Part shown: positions 1 through 11,239 of the stretch, in pieces
How the letters are laid out: every line of letters starts with the position of its first letter
Position numbering within the stretch: position 1 is the first letter of the stretch
DNA from: Cristatella mucedo
Lineage: Eukaryota > Bryozoa > Phylactolaemata > Cristatellidae
Assembly: GCA_009760855.2 (NCBI GenBank)
Contig: WPIO01000141.1
Coordinates: forward strand, 956,158 to 1,020,157
Direction: 5' to 3'
DNA: 64,000 nucleotides
Notes under the pieces: generated by a model
The model's database searches: none
Told to the model about the DNA's origin: nothing
What the model saw: only the letters and a program-made list of their open reading frames with translations
Translations under genes and position numbers: made by a program

Positions 1-786
1 AGAACGACCGGCCGTCCTCCGAAGTGCCACTCCATGGCCGCCTCACAGATGCATTACGTACGTAACTCGTTGCTTGTTCCTACAATTCCCAGAATTCCAT
101 GAGCCAATCATTTGACGTGCTTAGCATCGGAGCCTAGACTGGGTGACCGTGGCTCTTTCAGATGCTGTCTTCTCTGTCACTGTCTCCCTGTATCTCCTGT
201 CAGTTTTTTCCTCCCTCTTCTTTTTTTCATCCCTGTTGCTGTGCCTAGTTTGTGCTCCAGTCTCCATCTTTGCATAAGCGTGTACCTGTTGTATGTGTGT
301 CGCTAGTGCACGCCCACATGCACGTGTGCACGAGCAGAGTTAGCTCGTAATAAGTGTCTCCAGCACCAAAGATCTCTGCTATTGGGTCTTTCTTGGTCCT
401 CATATAGATTTTGTTTCTCCATTGAGTATGAGGAAGTGCTTTCGCCTACCGCTAGCCCGTTGCAGCCTTTACCCAATGATACCGGTAGAAGCCGATGCAG
501 CACCTAGGCCTGTGAAGCGACTGCACAGATTCGCTAGACTGTACATGTTTGCCAGGCCACTAGCCGTGGAGGAAGCCGAAGCATGGTGAACTGACGCTTG
601 GCCAAAACGCCAAGACCATATACCTGTTGCCATCTGGATGATAATAATAGTCTAAAAGAATGTTTTGTGTGGAGTCCTATGAGATCTGAATCTCTATCCT
701 GTTGAGGAGGCTGCCTGCGATTTGATCGATGTTGATCTTACTTTAAAGCTAGCTCTCTCTCTCTTTCTCTTTGTGCCGCCCAGCAG
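1..786. other. No recognised gene; flank of F-box locus
   Basis: No family could be recognised in the short open frames here. The last 40 bases (about 750-786) are a pyrimidine tract ending in CAGCAG, which fits a 3' splice site for the exon that follows, so upstream exons may lie here or outside the window. Confidence 0.4.
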
Positions 787-1210
787 GAAGGCGGATGCTC
801 GGCCACGAAGGCTGTGGTGCGCTCATCATCACTGCGCGACACTTTTCGCGGCACTCGCGCGACGAGCCGCTGCGCATCGCCGTGCGCAACCTGCTACCGA
901 GCGGCTTCGGTAGCAGCAGCGGCTCGGACCGGAGCGGCGGCTCGAGCTGCAGCAGTAGCAGCGAGGCTTTGCAACAGGACACGGCCGCCACCAGCGCTGC
1001 TGCCGCCAGCTCAGCCTTGCCGGTGACGATCGTCATGCCGCCGTCGGTTCTGAGGCGGCTCAGCCATCAATCTCCGGTGGTGCTGCTTTTCCGGCACGAC
1101 AACGAGGTGGTTGTGGAGCAGGAAGGCGCAGGAGTCATAGCCACGCTGTCGGCTCGCATCGACGCACACCTGCCAGAGGTCGTTGTCGGCTTGCGGTCGG
1201 CCGTGTCCAG
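787..1210 (+). CDS. Candidate N-terminal exon of F-box gene
   Basis: An open frame runs through this GC-rich block. The first in-frame ATG is at 795 (start MLGHEGCG). The protein has a Ser-rich stretch, then an Ala/Ser-rich stretch, then a hydrophobic-patterned segment with PVVLLFRHDN. The exon can start after the acceptor CAGCAG at 781-786 or at the ATG. It ends at a donor (CCAG/GTAGCT at 1210/1211) in phase 2, matching the following F-box exon, which begins with a single leading base. The coding domain itself is not recognised. The opposite strand is also open here, so the strand call rests on the splice signals and phase match. It may equally be a separate gene. Confidence 0.42.
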
Positions 1211-1665
1211 GTAGCTTGTAGGAGGATTCGTCATACGGTTGCAGCAGCAGCAGCAGTGGCTTTGAGACCGAATTCCAGCTATTCCCCACTAATCCAGCTC
1301 CTCTTGGTTTGCCCTGATCAAGTCTGGCTAGTTCGAGATGACTGTCATTTGCAGAGGTTGTGCACCCAGTTCAGTCGCTTCAGCCGAAGCCCATGGGCAT
1401 CACAATGAATGAGCTGATGTGATCGAGGCATTGGTTTAGGAGTGGGTTCACCAGTAGGTTTAACTGGTGTGAATCAGGTTCAACTATCGACGATGTCAAG
1501 GCATATACATTTGCTAATGCTGCAATAGCGTTTCAGGGCACTCCCTAGATTCGGCTGATGGTGCTGACACAGACTTACGTGCCCAAGCAAGGACACTGTG
1601 TACACTAGCCTGAGCTGCTGCTATCGTCTGAGCACCCATTTGAAGCTATGGTGCCACTGTTATAG

Positions 1666-1822
1666 GATAATGACTGGCGACCATAATGGTTCGCAGATGG
1701 CCGATGCTGTTGGCGATGACTGCCTGCGGGGCATCGTGGCTCACCTGCCGACCAAGAGTCTGCTGTCTGCCTCAGGCGTGTGCCGTCGCTGGCGAAGCAT
1801 CATCTGCAGTGCGCCGCACCTG
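1666..1822 (+). CDS. F-box domain exon
   Basis: The exon encodes a recognisable F-box core: a DDCLRGIVAHLP segment, TKSLLSASGVCRRWRS and IICSAPHL. This matches the family pattern of an LP helix, a hydrophobic helix, the VC+RWR motif and a final H-L before the usual tryptophan. F-box proteins recruit substrates to SCF ubiquitin ligases through Skp1. The acceptor is TTATAG at 1660-1665 and the donor CTG/GTCAGT at 1822/1823 (phase 0). In-frame ATGs at 1670 and 1697 are alternative starts if the upstream exon is not used. When joined to the next exon, the sequence becomes APHL-WQTLSLRG, which restores the canonical F-box 'hLW..L.L' ending, a strong sign that the two exons belong together. Confidence 0.7.
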
Positions 1823-2016
1823 GTCAGTGGCTGGGCGTGTCGCTCGAGCTCTGTCTGATCTAGCTCCAATGTCTGTGACACTTGCATGTGGCCCTGCTGC
1901 CCTCCTCCTCCTTGATCCGCTTGTTCCTCCCATGGCATTCGCCCAGCTTGCTGCGAGCTCTCTTTTTTTGCAAAGTGTGCAAACTGTCGCCTGCATGCTG
2001 CATTAACGATTTGCAG

Positions 2017-2103
2017 TGGCAAACCTTGTCTTTGAGAGGGCTTCGAATTACCGACTGGAGTGCTGCGCTAACATTTGCTCAAGAACGAGGCGTAAAGTGC
2101 ATT
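2017..2103 (+). CDS. F-box gene exon completing the F-box, LRR-like start
   Basis: The acceptor is GATTTGCAG (ends 2016) and the donor ATT/GTAAGT (2103/2104). The 87 bp are phase 0 at both ends and encode WQTLSLRGLRITDW and an AALTFAQERG segment. The leading W and LSL fit the end of an F-box followed by a leucine-rich-repeat-like segment, as in FBXL-type adaptors. The LRR assignment is inference from one short segment. Confidence 0.6.
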
Positions 2104-2164
2104 GTAAGTGAACTGCCTCGGACATGTTGGTAGAGTTATGCATGCAAGCGTATATAAAATGAGG

Positions 2165-2450
<286 letters not shown>

Positions 2451-2884
2451 GTATGCGTTACTGAACAAGTGAGCTCCTTGCTCTGCATTCTTTGAGCAGT
2501 CACGTGATTTGCCACGTTCTTGTGCTTGAAATGTATTATCGGGGCAAGGGCATCCAGCCGGATGCTGCAGGTGTAGGTTAACTTTTTTCTTTGCCCAAGA
2601 GACCTTACTGCTTATTCTAGTGAGACTTGTTGGCCATCCTAGAGAAGCAGGCAAGTCTTCAGTGCCTCTTAAATCTCTCTACACTTGCCTTCAATGCCAT
2701 TCTATATCAGCCAGGTTGTCTTTCACATTATAGCATGTTTCAGGATGAATCTGTTTGCACTAGATCACCTCGTTTGTGCTTGTTAGGGTTCAGAGGTGCT
2801 CAATAGCTTCCGAGTCTCCTGGGCAGACACTTGAGCACGAAACTGTATCCTCATTCAAATGTAGAGCTGGCACAACTGATTCAA

Positions 2885-3030
2885 AACCACCGAGCTGGTT
2901 TGGCCCAGTGGTTAAGGTGCTCGCCCCGACCAAGGCCTCACCCCGACCTGGCCGTGGTCGTGGGCTTGAGTCCTGTGGCATATGTGAAGCGTCTAAATAG
3001 TTCTCTTAGAGCGCTATATAAATGATTAAA
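2885..3030 (+). repeat. SINE-A copy
   Basis: A-box-like TGGCCCAGTGGTTAAGG, B-box-like GTGGGCTTGAGTCC, and a shortened tail (AAGCGTCTAAATAGTTCTCT, then AGAGCGCTATATAAATGAT). Same family as the copy at 2165. Confidence 0.7.
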
Positions 3031-3043
3031 ATTTTTTGAACAG

Positions 3044-3169
3044 ATGAAAAAGCCCATTAGTATAAGACAGTTGCCCGAATCATTTAAGCTTGATGGTGTG
3101 TATGTTGGCGATCAGAAGGTCGGCTTGAATCCGGACGACTTCGTTTTCTCAGCTGCGATTCTGATCCCG
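3044..3169 (+). CDS. Possible third coding exon of F-box gene
   Basis: The acceptor TTTTTTGAACAG ends at 3043 and the donor CCG/GTAATG is at 3169/3170. The 126 bp are phase 0 at both ends, so they join in frame to the exon ending at 2103. The encoded protein includes KPISIRQLPESFKLDG and a DQKVGLNPDDFVF segment, a protein-like composition with no recognised family. Further downstream exons were not found. Support is splice signals and phase only. Confidence 0.42.
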
Positions 3170-3244
3170 GTAATGCTGCCCCTCTTACCTCAAGTTGGTG
3201 GTCATCCAGCCTTTAGCTCCTTCCAGAGCTGCAGCCCTCTAGAG

Positions 3245-3422
3245 CAGTGGTTATCAACGTTCGTAATGCCTCGACTCGTTCCTCATGTTGTGGCGACCTG
3301 CAACCATAAAGTTATTGCTAGAAAAATGTGGAAATGCCTGTTTTCAGATGGTCTTAGGCGACACTTGTGAAAGGATCGTTTGACCCCTAACTGGGTCCCG
3401 ACCGACAAGTTTAGAACCACTG
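3245..3422. mobile_element. hAT-type MITE with 8-bp TSD
   Basis: A 178-bp element starts CAGTGGTTATCAACG and ends in the inverted form GTTTAGAACCACTG, typical of hAT (Charlie-like) termini. It is flanked by perfect 8-bp direct repeats CTCTAGAG at 3237-3244 and 3423-3430. It is too short to encode a transposase, so it is non-autonomous. Confidence 0.88.
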
Positions 3423-3431
3423 CTCTAGAGG

Positions 3432-3588
3432 TCTACCACTAGTCAAGACTATAAGTCTGGCCAGCCAATAGCTTCTCAGACTAAGTCTTGCCAGCCAATC
3501 GCCAGTCATACTAAGTCTGGCCCTCCAATAGCTAGTCAGACTAAGTCTGGTCAGCTAATGGCTAGTCAGACTAAGCCTGGGCTGTCTT
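3432..3588. repeat. Tandem repeat, ~30-bp unit, about 5 copies
   Basis: Repeated units resembling AGTCTGGCCAGCCAATAGCT, then AGTCAGACTA, with small substitutions, lie immediately downstream of the hAT MITE target site. Confidence 0.8.
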
Positions 3589-3599
3589 GCTATATGACT

Positions 3600-3952
3600 G
3601 GGTTGCTCTGAGAGAAGGAGAACACTGATACTTTAGCAGAGTAGTCGTTGGAGTTACCTTACGTGTCTGCATTTGATTAAGTCAAGAAGTTCGGATTTAG
3701 TCTTTGGGCTCCTGACTACTTGGTGGTCAGTAATGCCACGTGTAAACCCTATAGTGAGAGTATGATAACTGAGTCTCAATAGCTCAATTGCTAACTGGCA
3801 CTGATACAAAACAACAGATGTTTCAAAATAGTTTATTGCTCGAAGCAAGATTTATTGCTCGTATCTCTGCTTCAGCCCACCTTGAGGTATTCTCTATTTA
3901 AAAAATGACTGGGATAGTCTGGCTGCTGGTTGGGCATTACTTGCCACCACTC

Positions 3953-3953
<1 letters not shown>
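3600..3953. other. No recognised feature
   Basis: Only short open frames on both strands, with no splice-bounded exon or repeat that could be recognised. Confidence 0.4.
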
Positions 3954-3997
<44 letters not shown>

Positions 3998-4400
3998 CAT
4001 TTGTATATAGCACCCTCAGGGAATTCGATCTCTTTCTAGGCACTTTACATTTGCTGCAAATGAAGCACGATCGAGTGGTTAGTGGTAGCATGCCCAAAAA
4101 AACAACAGGAACATGCAATAGAGAATCGCCAACTGCGGGAACCTATTACCTGGATCACCTATCCTATTGAATGTGATTTGCTGTAAATGCACGTTCTTTG
4201 CTTTGATTACACTCTACTCTATCTACTATAATCTGCTACTATAATCTATCTACTATAATCTACTCATCTCTTTCTAGGCACTTTTCATTTACCGTAAAGG
4301 CAGCTTGATCGATTGGTTAGTGGTTGCATGCTGAAGGGCAACTAACATAACATTGTTTGGGGTGACATGCGTAGGGTCAGTTTATACTCTTCAGGATGAC
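3954..4400 (-). mobile_element. Two L2 3'-end fragments
   Basis: The first starts with (AAT)n and reads antisense through the L2 3' stem-loop (CACCCTCAGGGAATTCGAT, TCTTTCTAGGCACTTTACAT). The second (about 4257-4400) repeats TCTTTCTAGGCACTTTTCAT followed by the GGGGTGACATGCGTAGGGTCAG segment in degraded form. Both are 5'-truncated remnants. Confidence 0.75.
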
Positions 4401-4558
4401 GCCTACTTTTTTTGGGCTGTCATTAAGTATTTTCACATTTACGCATAACTTTATAGTGTATCCGACGTAATAGAAAATCCATTTAAATTACCCGAACGAA
4501 TTACAGCTACCGTAGCTTCGGCCATACTGCAAGAATGTGTGTGACGTTTGCGCGTGCT

Positions 4559-4651
4559 GCATGCATAGTTCTGACTTACAATAAATATATAATATCATTT
4601 ATTTGTGTTACATGCATAGTTCTGACTTAAAATCAATATTAAATATCATTT
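4559..4651. repeat. Direct repeat, ~50-bp unit x2
   Basis: CATGCATAGTTCTGACTTA followed by an AT-rich stretch ending ATATCATTT occurs twice in succession with few differences. Confidence 0.75.
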
Positions 4652-4740
4652 GTTTATATAGCACCCTGAGAGACCTTAATCTATTCAGGCGCTTCACCTT
4701 TACTCCACAGGGCTCGAGCTCACGACCTCAGTCATCATAT
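4650..4740 (-). repeat. SINE-A fragment (antisense)
   Basis: Antisense tail (TATAGCACCCTGAGAGACC, TTAATCTATTCAGGCGCTTC) followed by an antisense B-box-like GGGCTCGAGCTCACGACC. Confidence 0.65.
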
Positions 4741-5924
4741 ACAATCTGGTGATGGTTTGATGTTCATCTGCCGTCTTGCTTTGCTGCTGCTTGCCGATTC
4801 TGCGATAAGAATGTCACACAATCTTTGCCGTTTCAGCTAGCTGGAGGGCAAGGTCAGTAAAAACCGACTCGTGGTTGACTCGACTGCTGAGAAACTTGGA
4901 CGTTCGATTTGCTTACATTGGACTGCTGCTTTTGCTGCAAGGCAATACAGACCGGTATAGCGGTTACACAGTTCGTCTGAGGTTAAACAGTCTGACACCT
5001 GCTGCAAGATAGACTTCACCGAGAGGATCGAACTGGCTCTGGACTTAGCTCCAGTATGGATATTTTGCTAATTGAGTTGAATTGGTTGAATTGGGGGATC
5101 CACGAACAGATGATGCCCTGAATCCAATTACATCGGGGGGTTCAAGTATGGTGCTTCACGATGACTGGACGTTGGCATTAGCACTATATATATGTGGTTA
5201 TATGTGGTTCGTGGCATCGCCCCCGAATCGTGCTGACACTTGCCATTGGCATCAGCACTGGGGTGCATGGCATGACGAACGTATCATGCTGATTTTCTGA
5301 TTGTCGAAAAACTCAGTGATACGTCAAACAAGTTTCCCTGACCCGAGGGCAGCATGTCAAAGCACGTGCCCGATTTTGCCCGACCACCGATGGAAGATCG
5401 CGTTGCTGTGGCGAGATTTCCTCTGGTTTGCGAAGTCCCTACACTAGCTGGACCAGCCATCGCCCTGAGCTTGCGGCTCCAGTTTCGCTGATTCGCTCGG
5501 CTACTTTTGCTTGATTGGTTGCCGAAACTGTACTAGCCTGACGTTATGCCTGGCAATGTAGCCGAAACCATGACCTCGCCAGATTCTGCTTCGATAGATG
5601 ATCTGGCAATTGGAAATGCCTGGATCTGATGACTTTATGCATCTATTTGCAGCAACATGATTACTGTGCTTGTTAAGGCTTTTATACTTGCACGTTATTT
5701 TGCATTTGATGCTTGACATTTGCATCATCTTCCACGGGTTTAGCTTTTTTATGAGTATAAAGAGTGAATTTTTCGGAAAGTTGTTGAATGTCGTCGGAAA
5801 TACAAATTGTATGTAAAACGTGTTGTTTGAAGAAACATAGATGCACGTGTGCGGTGGGTTTGTGTACGTGTTGGGGTGAGTGGTAGTGAGCATGGTTGTG
5901 TGTGCATGTGGCTCGTAGGTGCAC
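4741..5924. other. No recognised gene
   Basis: Short open frames occur on both strands, but none has recognisable protein content or convincing exon boundaries. Confidence 0.4.
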
Positions 5925-6110
5925 GTGTTTGTGTCGATAGACTCACTGATACTTCAAACAACCATCGTGGTGTGATGTCGCAACTGTGATGCTCATAGCA
6001 GACAAGCTTAGCTGCAGAGTTTTGTATCAGCTGTAAGTACCTGATTGCACAGGCCGGTAGACCAGCAAGCAGTGCATTAAAGAAGTCAAGACGGGATATC
6101 ACAAATGTAA
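5925..6110 (-). mobile_element. L2 fragment, RT C-terminal region
   Basis: The antisense translation contains SRLDFFNALLAGLPACAIR and LQLIQNSAAKLVC, matching the segment after the RT core in the better L2 copies of this window (SRLDFCNSLLTGLPACAIR). It is truncated at both ends. Confidence 0.8.
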
Positions 6111-6480
6111 TTACGTGACCAAGATATTCGAGTTAAAGACTGCTGCCTCCTAGGGGGTCCCAGTTAAACTGCTGGCCTCTCACACTCAAGCCTCTTGCTA
6201 ACTTGTATGTCATCCTCCTCCTCTTCCAGGACTAATATGGCCGCAGCTCTCTCGCCTGGGCTGGCCACCAACGGCCCGGTGCTGCTGCCGGAGTAGCTGT
6301 GAGTAGCTGCGCAATCCAGTCTGCCGACTCGAGGATAACTGCTGCTGCATTGCAATTGTATGGTGGCGATGTATCCATTGTATGAATGTTTTCATGACGA
6401 TGATAATTACGAGACGTTTGCATGGCACTCGAAGAGAACTAAATCGCTTTCTATGTGCTTTGAATATGCTGGATGAGGTG
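6111..6480. other. Unassigned; degenerate L2/SINE tail near 6420-6465
   Basis: The stretch CACTCGAAGAGAACTAAATC, then GCTTTCTATGTGCTTT resembles an antisense L2 3' stem-loop in decayed form. A short GC-rich segment at 6236-6296 after TCTTCCAG could be a small exon (MAAALSPGLATNG, then a stop), with weak support. Confidence 0.35.
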
Positions 6481-8405
6481 CTAGCAGTGCTAGCTGCAGC
6501 TTCGAGTGTTGGGGCCAGTCACATGACAGCAGAGCTCTTTGGTGACTTGCAGAAACTTGATAGAGGTTAATCATCAGAAGTATGTACTGCAGCAAGTGTG
6601 GTGTATTGCTGTTGCTGCAAGTGAGGACCAAAGCCCCCCCCCCGAAGTGTCTGAGCAGGGACTGCAGCAGACAGGAGGTAAGCTCGTGATCGCCACGATC
6701 TAGTAATGGCCATCCTCGTGTCTATACCTATCGCAGGTCATACGAACTGTGCATAAATGTTTGTACACGTACTGGTACAAATGACTCATGTGTGTGGTTT
6801 GTGTGTGTGTGTACACGGATAAGTACCTACAGATTGCATGGGTGAATAGATTTGAGCTCACTCACATCCGCACACATGCACAAAACGTGCATGCACACAC
6901 TGCTGAAAGCATAAATAACACCCAACCAGAAGGTTCCAAGGAGTCGAAGGTGACAAGGAAAAAGTCAAAGCTCGTGTCTTCGTCGGAACGAAGGGAAAGA
7001 ACATCTAAAGAGTTATGAATTCGCCAATAAGGTGATCAGAACAGAAAAAGCTGGAAGTAACCGCATACTTAAAGCGTTTGGGGATTAGGTTTTCTTACAA
7101 TGCTATAAAAGAGAACCGTGCAGAACTATAATGCAGAATATCCGACCGAGTCAGTATCTTTGGTGCAGACCTTGACAAATTCAACAAAATCATGATGACT
7201 TACTAAGAAGCTCAACGCAACAAGCCCTGTGACCAAGGTGCACTTGAATCATAATGTACTTAATAAGGCTCGTATAAGCAGAACATGGTGGGAAACAGTG
7301 TTTCAGAGCTCCATCAACAAGACGATTTTTGCATAGCCTCAAATAACGTGAATCTACTCATTTTTCTGAAAACTTAAAAGTTATTTTTGCACGACTATAG
7401 TGTAAACACATGTTAGTTCGAGGAAAAAGACACAGTGTAGAGAGCACCATACTTACGATTTTATTAAAATACTAAAAGCAGCTGCATGTGCTCTAACATC
7501 TGCAGAACTTGACTTCACTCGCTAACACCGTGTCAACTCTTCATAGATGGTACGTTCTGATGTGGGGTCGCCGAGCATTCATTAGTTTTAGGCTTCACGA
7601 GTCATCCCCTGTTCCTTGTCTGCCATCCTGTAAAAGCACAAATGGCTGCCTCGCTATTCAATGAAGAGGCGTTAGCAATCTTTAAATATGCAAAGGCAAG
7701 TCAAAATTGCTGGACGAAAAGCTATCGCTTGCAGATAACTATCGTTTAATATCCACACCTAAGCAAGTATACAAGAACCATACACGTGCATGGATAATAA
7801 GAATGACATTAAAAACGGGCCATGCGAAAAGCGTCCCCGATGGTATGGAGGTACTAAATATCTCCATCCGAGCTCTTTACATTTCACTGTTGCAAAGAGT
7901 TTTTCTTAGAGAAACAAGCGACAGCAAATAATTCAATGCACATACATCGATGCAAAAGTGACCAAGAAGACATACAGGGTTTCTTTTTTAAGGAATCAAA
8001 ACATTAAGCTATATTGCCTGTCAGTTCCCTAATCTTAAGATCGTTAGACATTTACGAACGACTACCACTAAACAGAGTCATTGCAATGCAAGCAAACTAA
8101 CGGGAAAGCAATTTCTATAGATAAAAGAACTGCAAATTGAAGTGTCTCGACTTAAGGGCACAAAACTGAAAAATTATAAAAAAAATGTGAATACTCAAGG
8201 AATACCCAGAGTTTTTAAGAACTAAAAATACTTAAAATCCTAAAAATCATCTCCATATACTTTTAAGTGCACCAGTGACTAGGAATCACTGACAAATATG
8301 GTCCTAGATAGTGCTGTAATCGGATTGACATGTCTCCAACCACCACAGCTTACACCGAGGACCATCCAGCTAGGGCTAAGGTAAATCGGCTAGAGAACAC
8401 ACTTC
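6481..8405. other. AT-rich stretch, no recognised gene
   Basis: Contains a short (TG)n run near 6790-6815 and several short frames of low-complexity or unrecognised protein. No repeat family or splice-bounded exon could be supported. Confidence 0.4.
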
Positions 8406-8409
8406 CAAT

Positions 8410-8735
8410 AGAATGTAAACTCCCGACTTGCGTCAAGACATCCCCTGACTCGATATTTAAAAAATTAAAAGCTCACCTTTGATGACGGCATTAAGTGGGT
8501 TCCTTTGATTCGTCATTGTGTACTTATGCGTGCTAACACTGACGAATGCTGCCACTAACCACTCTGGCATGTCACCCCTAACCATGCTGTTAATGTTTTT
8601 ATCTAACCTGATACCACTCAACATTCCATCGTGTTTCATTCGCAGCAAATTTAAAGCGCCTTTACAGGAAATAATTCCCTTAGGGGAGTGCTTTATCAAG
8701 TGTCTCATTATTATTATTATAATTATTGCAAACTC
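8410..8735 (+). mobile_element. L2 3' end, 5'-truncated
   Basis: Begins in the C-terminal coding part (TCCCGACTTGCGTCAAGACA) and continues through the L2 3' UTR (CACCCCTAACCATG, GCAAATTTAAAGCGCC) to TTATCAAGTG followed by (ATT)n. Confidence 0.85.
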
Positions 8736-9950
8736 GGATACTTAAAAGTCACGAATTGACCACAATAACCGACTCACTAGGATTGCACCCTTATGGTTGT
8801 TTTTCTCGATCCGACGTCAGATACCGAACCCATATTTTGCCTTTATTGAGGGCAATCTCGAAATAACTCCATCCGATGCCACAAACGTCCAGGTGTAAGC
8901 TAGAAAATCTTCTACTTCGACTCCTGCATCGGAAATGTGGTTACAATTAAACGGCCACAAAGCAAAGTGGGTACGGAAGAAGAAATGATCTTGGTCCTTA
9001 CTACATAGTATAGCTTCGGCATCAGACGCTTCCAGCAGGCACTGTTAGAAACCGGCTAGCCTACTATCGGGGCTTCCGGGATGACCCCCGGAAAGGGCCC
9101 GGCGTGTGACAACTAGTTGCAATAAAGCTGCTTGGGCATTCTTATTTACACGACTGTTCTAAACACGGAAAAATGGATGCCTCAGAAGACAAATTTGGGT
9201 GGGAGAGAGTCCAATGTTATTTATTGGAAATAGTAAATACAGTAGAGTCTGCCTGTAAAGATAAAGGTTAGTGATTAGGTTTTGTTTGGTGCTAAACAAA
9301 TTCAGTATACAAAACTAATCACATTTTCAAATCAATGCGATTAATATTCCCATGCAACAAGCATTATGTACTACCGACTTTCTACGAACTACAGTGCTCC
9401 ATAACTGCTGCAGACGTCCCAGAGCTCAGGAACTAGTCTGAAATGACAAAAACGGTCATACATGTAAGCAATCCTATCGCAGTACATCCGTGTCTGCAAA
9501 AACTTGGACCACAGCGACAGCAGCTAACTGAACGAACCAGTTCATTGAAAGGTAAGATGGTAATCACAAGCCTGTACCATAGGTTCAAATATCTGGAGGT
9601 CGGACTAAACATTGACAAACGTTTCAGAAACTACCTCAAACCTTCAACTGGAATCACCACAATCATCCCAAGTTGGCAATGTCTCCCCTTTAGTGACGGG
9701 AGGTGTAATTATCGTTGACTTCGGCACATTGACGCCGAGCAAGCAATTATTGCTCGTGAAGTTTGACCCTTTCACAGTAATCACGATCGACCTTTGCCGA
9801 TTGCCGAAAGAATAGCAAATCTTTAGATCACGTGGCATCTTGAGCATCTTCAGTACTGCTTTCGGAATCCGGAGACTTTTTCCAGATGCCCGAAGTGTGG
9901 CTACACGAAATGAATGCTCATTTAAATCATGCAGATGGCTCGGTCACTCG
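8736..9950. other. No recognised gene
   Basis: Two opposed short frames overlap at about 9440-9850 without recognisable content. No repeat family identified. Confidence 0.4.
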
Positions 9951-9954
9951 GTCA

Positions 9955-10457
9955 GTTAGTTTTGTCGCTCACTTTTACGTCCCTTTATTCTTTGGCTCCA
10001 GGCTACGTATCAGATCTACTCCACCACCAGGCTAGGCATAGTACCACCTGCTTCTCAGAATCTAAAGTTTTACCTATATCTCATAGAAAGCTCAAATCTT
10101 TTGGAGACCGCGCCTTTATTTCGTATTCTCTCAAAGCCTAGAACTCACTCCCGCTTTCGTCATGAACTCGGCCGCTTTGACCGCATATAAATTGAAACTA
10201 AAGACACGCCTACTTATTCCTGCGAATTGATCTTCACGTGCTTATGCATGCCGACACTGCGCATGCTGCTACTGATCATACTTGCACACTGTACCCGTGC
10301 ATGTCACCCTAGCCATGTTATTCATGTTTTTTTATCAAGCATGCTACCACCAATCAATCGATCATGCTTCCTTTGCGGCAAATGTAAAGCACCTAGAACG
10401 AGATTGAGTTAGCCGAGGGACCTTCATCGAATGTGTTGTTATTATTATTGCTATTAT
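9955..10457 (+). mobile_element. L2 3' end, 5'-truncated
   Basis: The sequence matches the last part of the L2 coding region (counterparts of the TFRSLHSMAPAYLSDILPHQ segment and KSFGDRAFSSYA are visible in translation), then the 3' UTR with GTAAAGCACCTAGAACGAGA and an interrupted (ATT)n tail. It abuts the start of the inverted-duplication arm. Confidence 0.85.
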
Positions 10458-10715
10458 TTACCAAATATGTGGCAACATTTCGTATACTTTACTAACTTGC
10501 CCTCCAGTTTATGACTCAATATAGATAAACAGCAGTGCATTATCTCAATGGGCCTAGTAAACGTCCAGCACTCCATTCTGTCAATCATCTGAAGCCTATG
10601 GCTAGAGCCAACAGTCAACCTTGGACCTGCTCCACTTAGTCCACTAAGTGCACGGAGTGACTCCAAGGATATCAACGACATAGCTGCACAATTACTCACT
10701 ATTTTCATTGATTAA

Positions 10716-11000
10716 TTGCTCTCGGTTGGCACCGTTCGTCGGCATTGTCGGCAGCAGGTTCACGGTGAGTGGCAGCCGTCGACCGCAAGTTCTCAGGTGA
10801 AGGCTAAGCACGAAAACACAAGAAGAAATGGATTTAAGGTCACCACAAAGCCAGCCAAGGCACAGCTACATCAATCATCAGGCCTCCCACTGTCATTTCA
10901 AATATTTCCGAATAAGGTTTCGCATCGTGTCACCCATTCGTCTGATTCCGGTCGTTTCCTTGGCTCTCTTCACGTACACCCAGAGGCATCAATCACGTGA
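10716..11000 (+). CDS. Possible exon in duplicated segment, unrecognised
   Basis: The frame containing KHENTRRNGFKVTTKP, HQSSGLPLSFQ and THSSDSGRFLGS is also open in the right arm on its minus strand (32269-32469), where the same residues are largely kept. An adjacent stretch upstream (about 10540-10711) also shows a shared frame (SLWLEPTVNLGP and SARSD) but has a stop in this copy. The function is unknown, and a second frame is also open in both arms, so coding status is uncertain. Confidence 0.25.
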   Translation: MLSVGTVRRHCRQQVHGEWQPSTASSQVKAKHENTRRNGFKVTTKPAKAQLHQSSGLPLSFQIFPNKVSHRVTHSSDSGRFLGSLHVHPEASIT

Positions 11001-11239
11001 TCTCGTAAATCACTCTACTTTGTTTAGCATACTAGCTCTACTAAATTATCGCCAGCCTCAGCTCTTCCTGCCCTGGAAAATTGAAAGCGATTAATGGCGA
11101 AACAATATTGTGTGCTTATTAATGGAAAGTGTGGTCATACTCAAAAGAAAGTTTCAATTCGCTTAGCCCTATTTCTCTGAAATTAATCCCCTCTGTGCGA
11201 TCCATGACCCGGGTAGCGAATGTAGATTAACTTTACTAC

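Noticed and set aside
3044-3370. The whole 108-codon plus frame as one protein
   Set aside because: Its second half reads through the hAT MITE; only the first 126 bp have exon-like boundaries.
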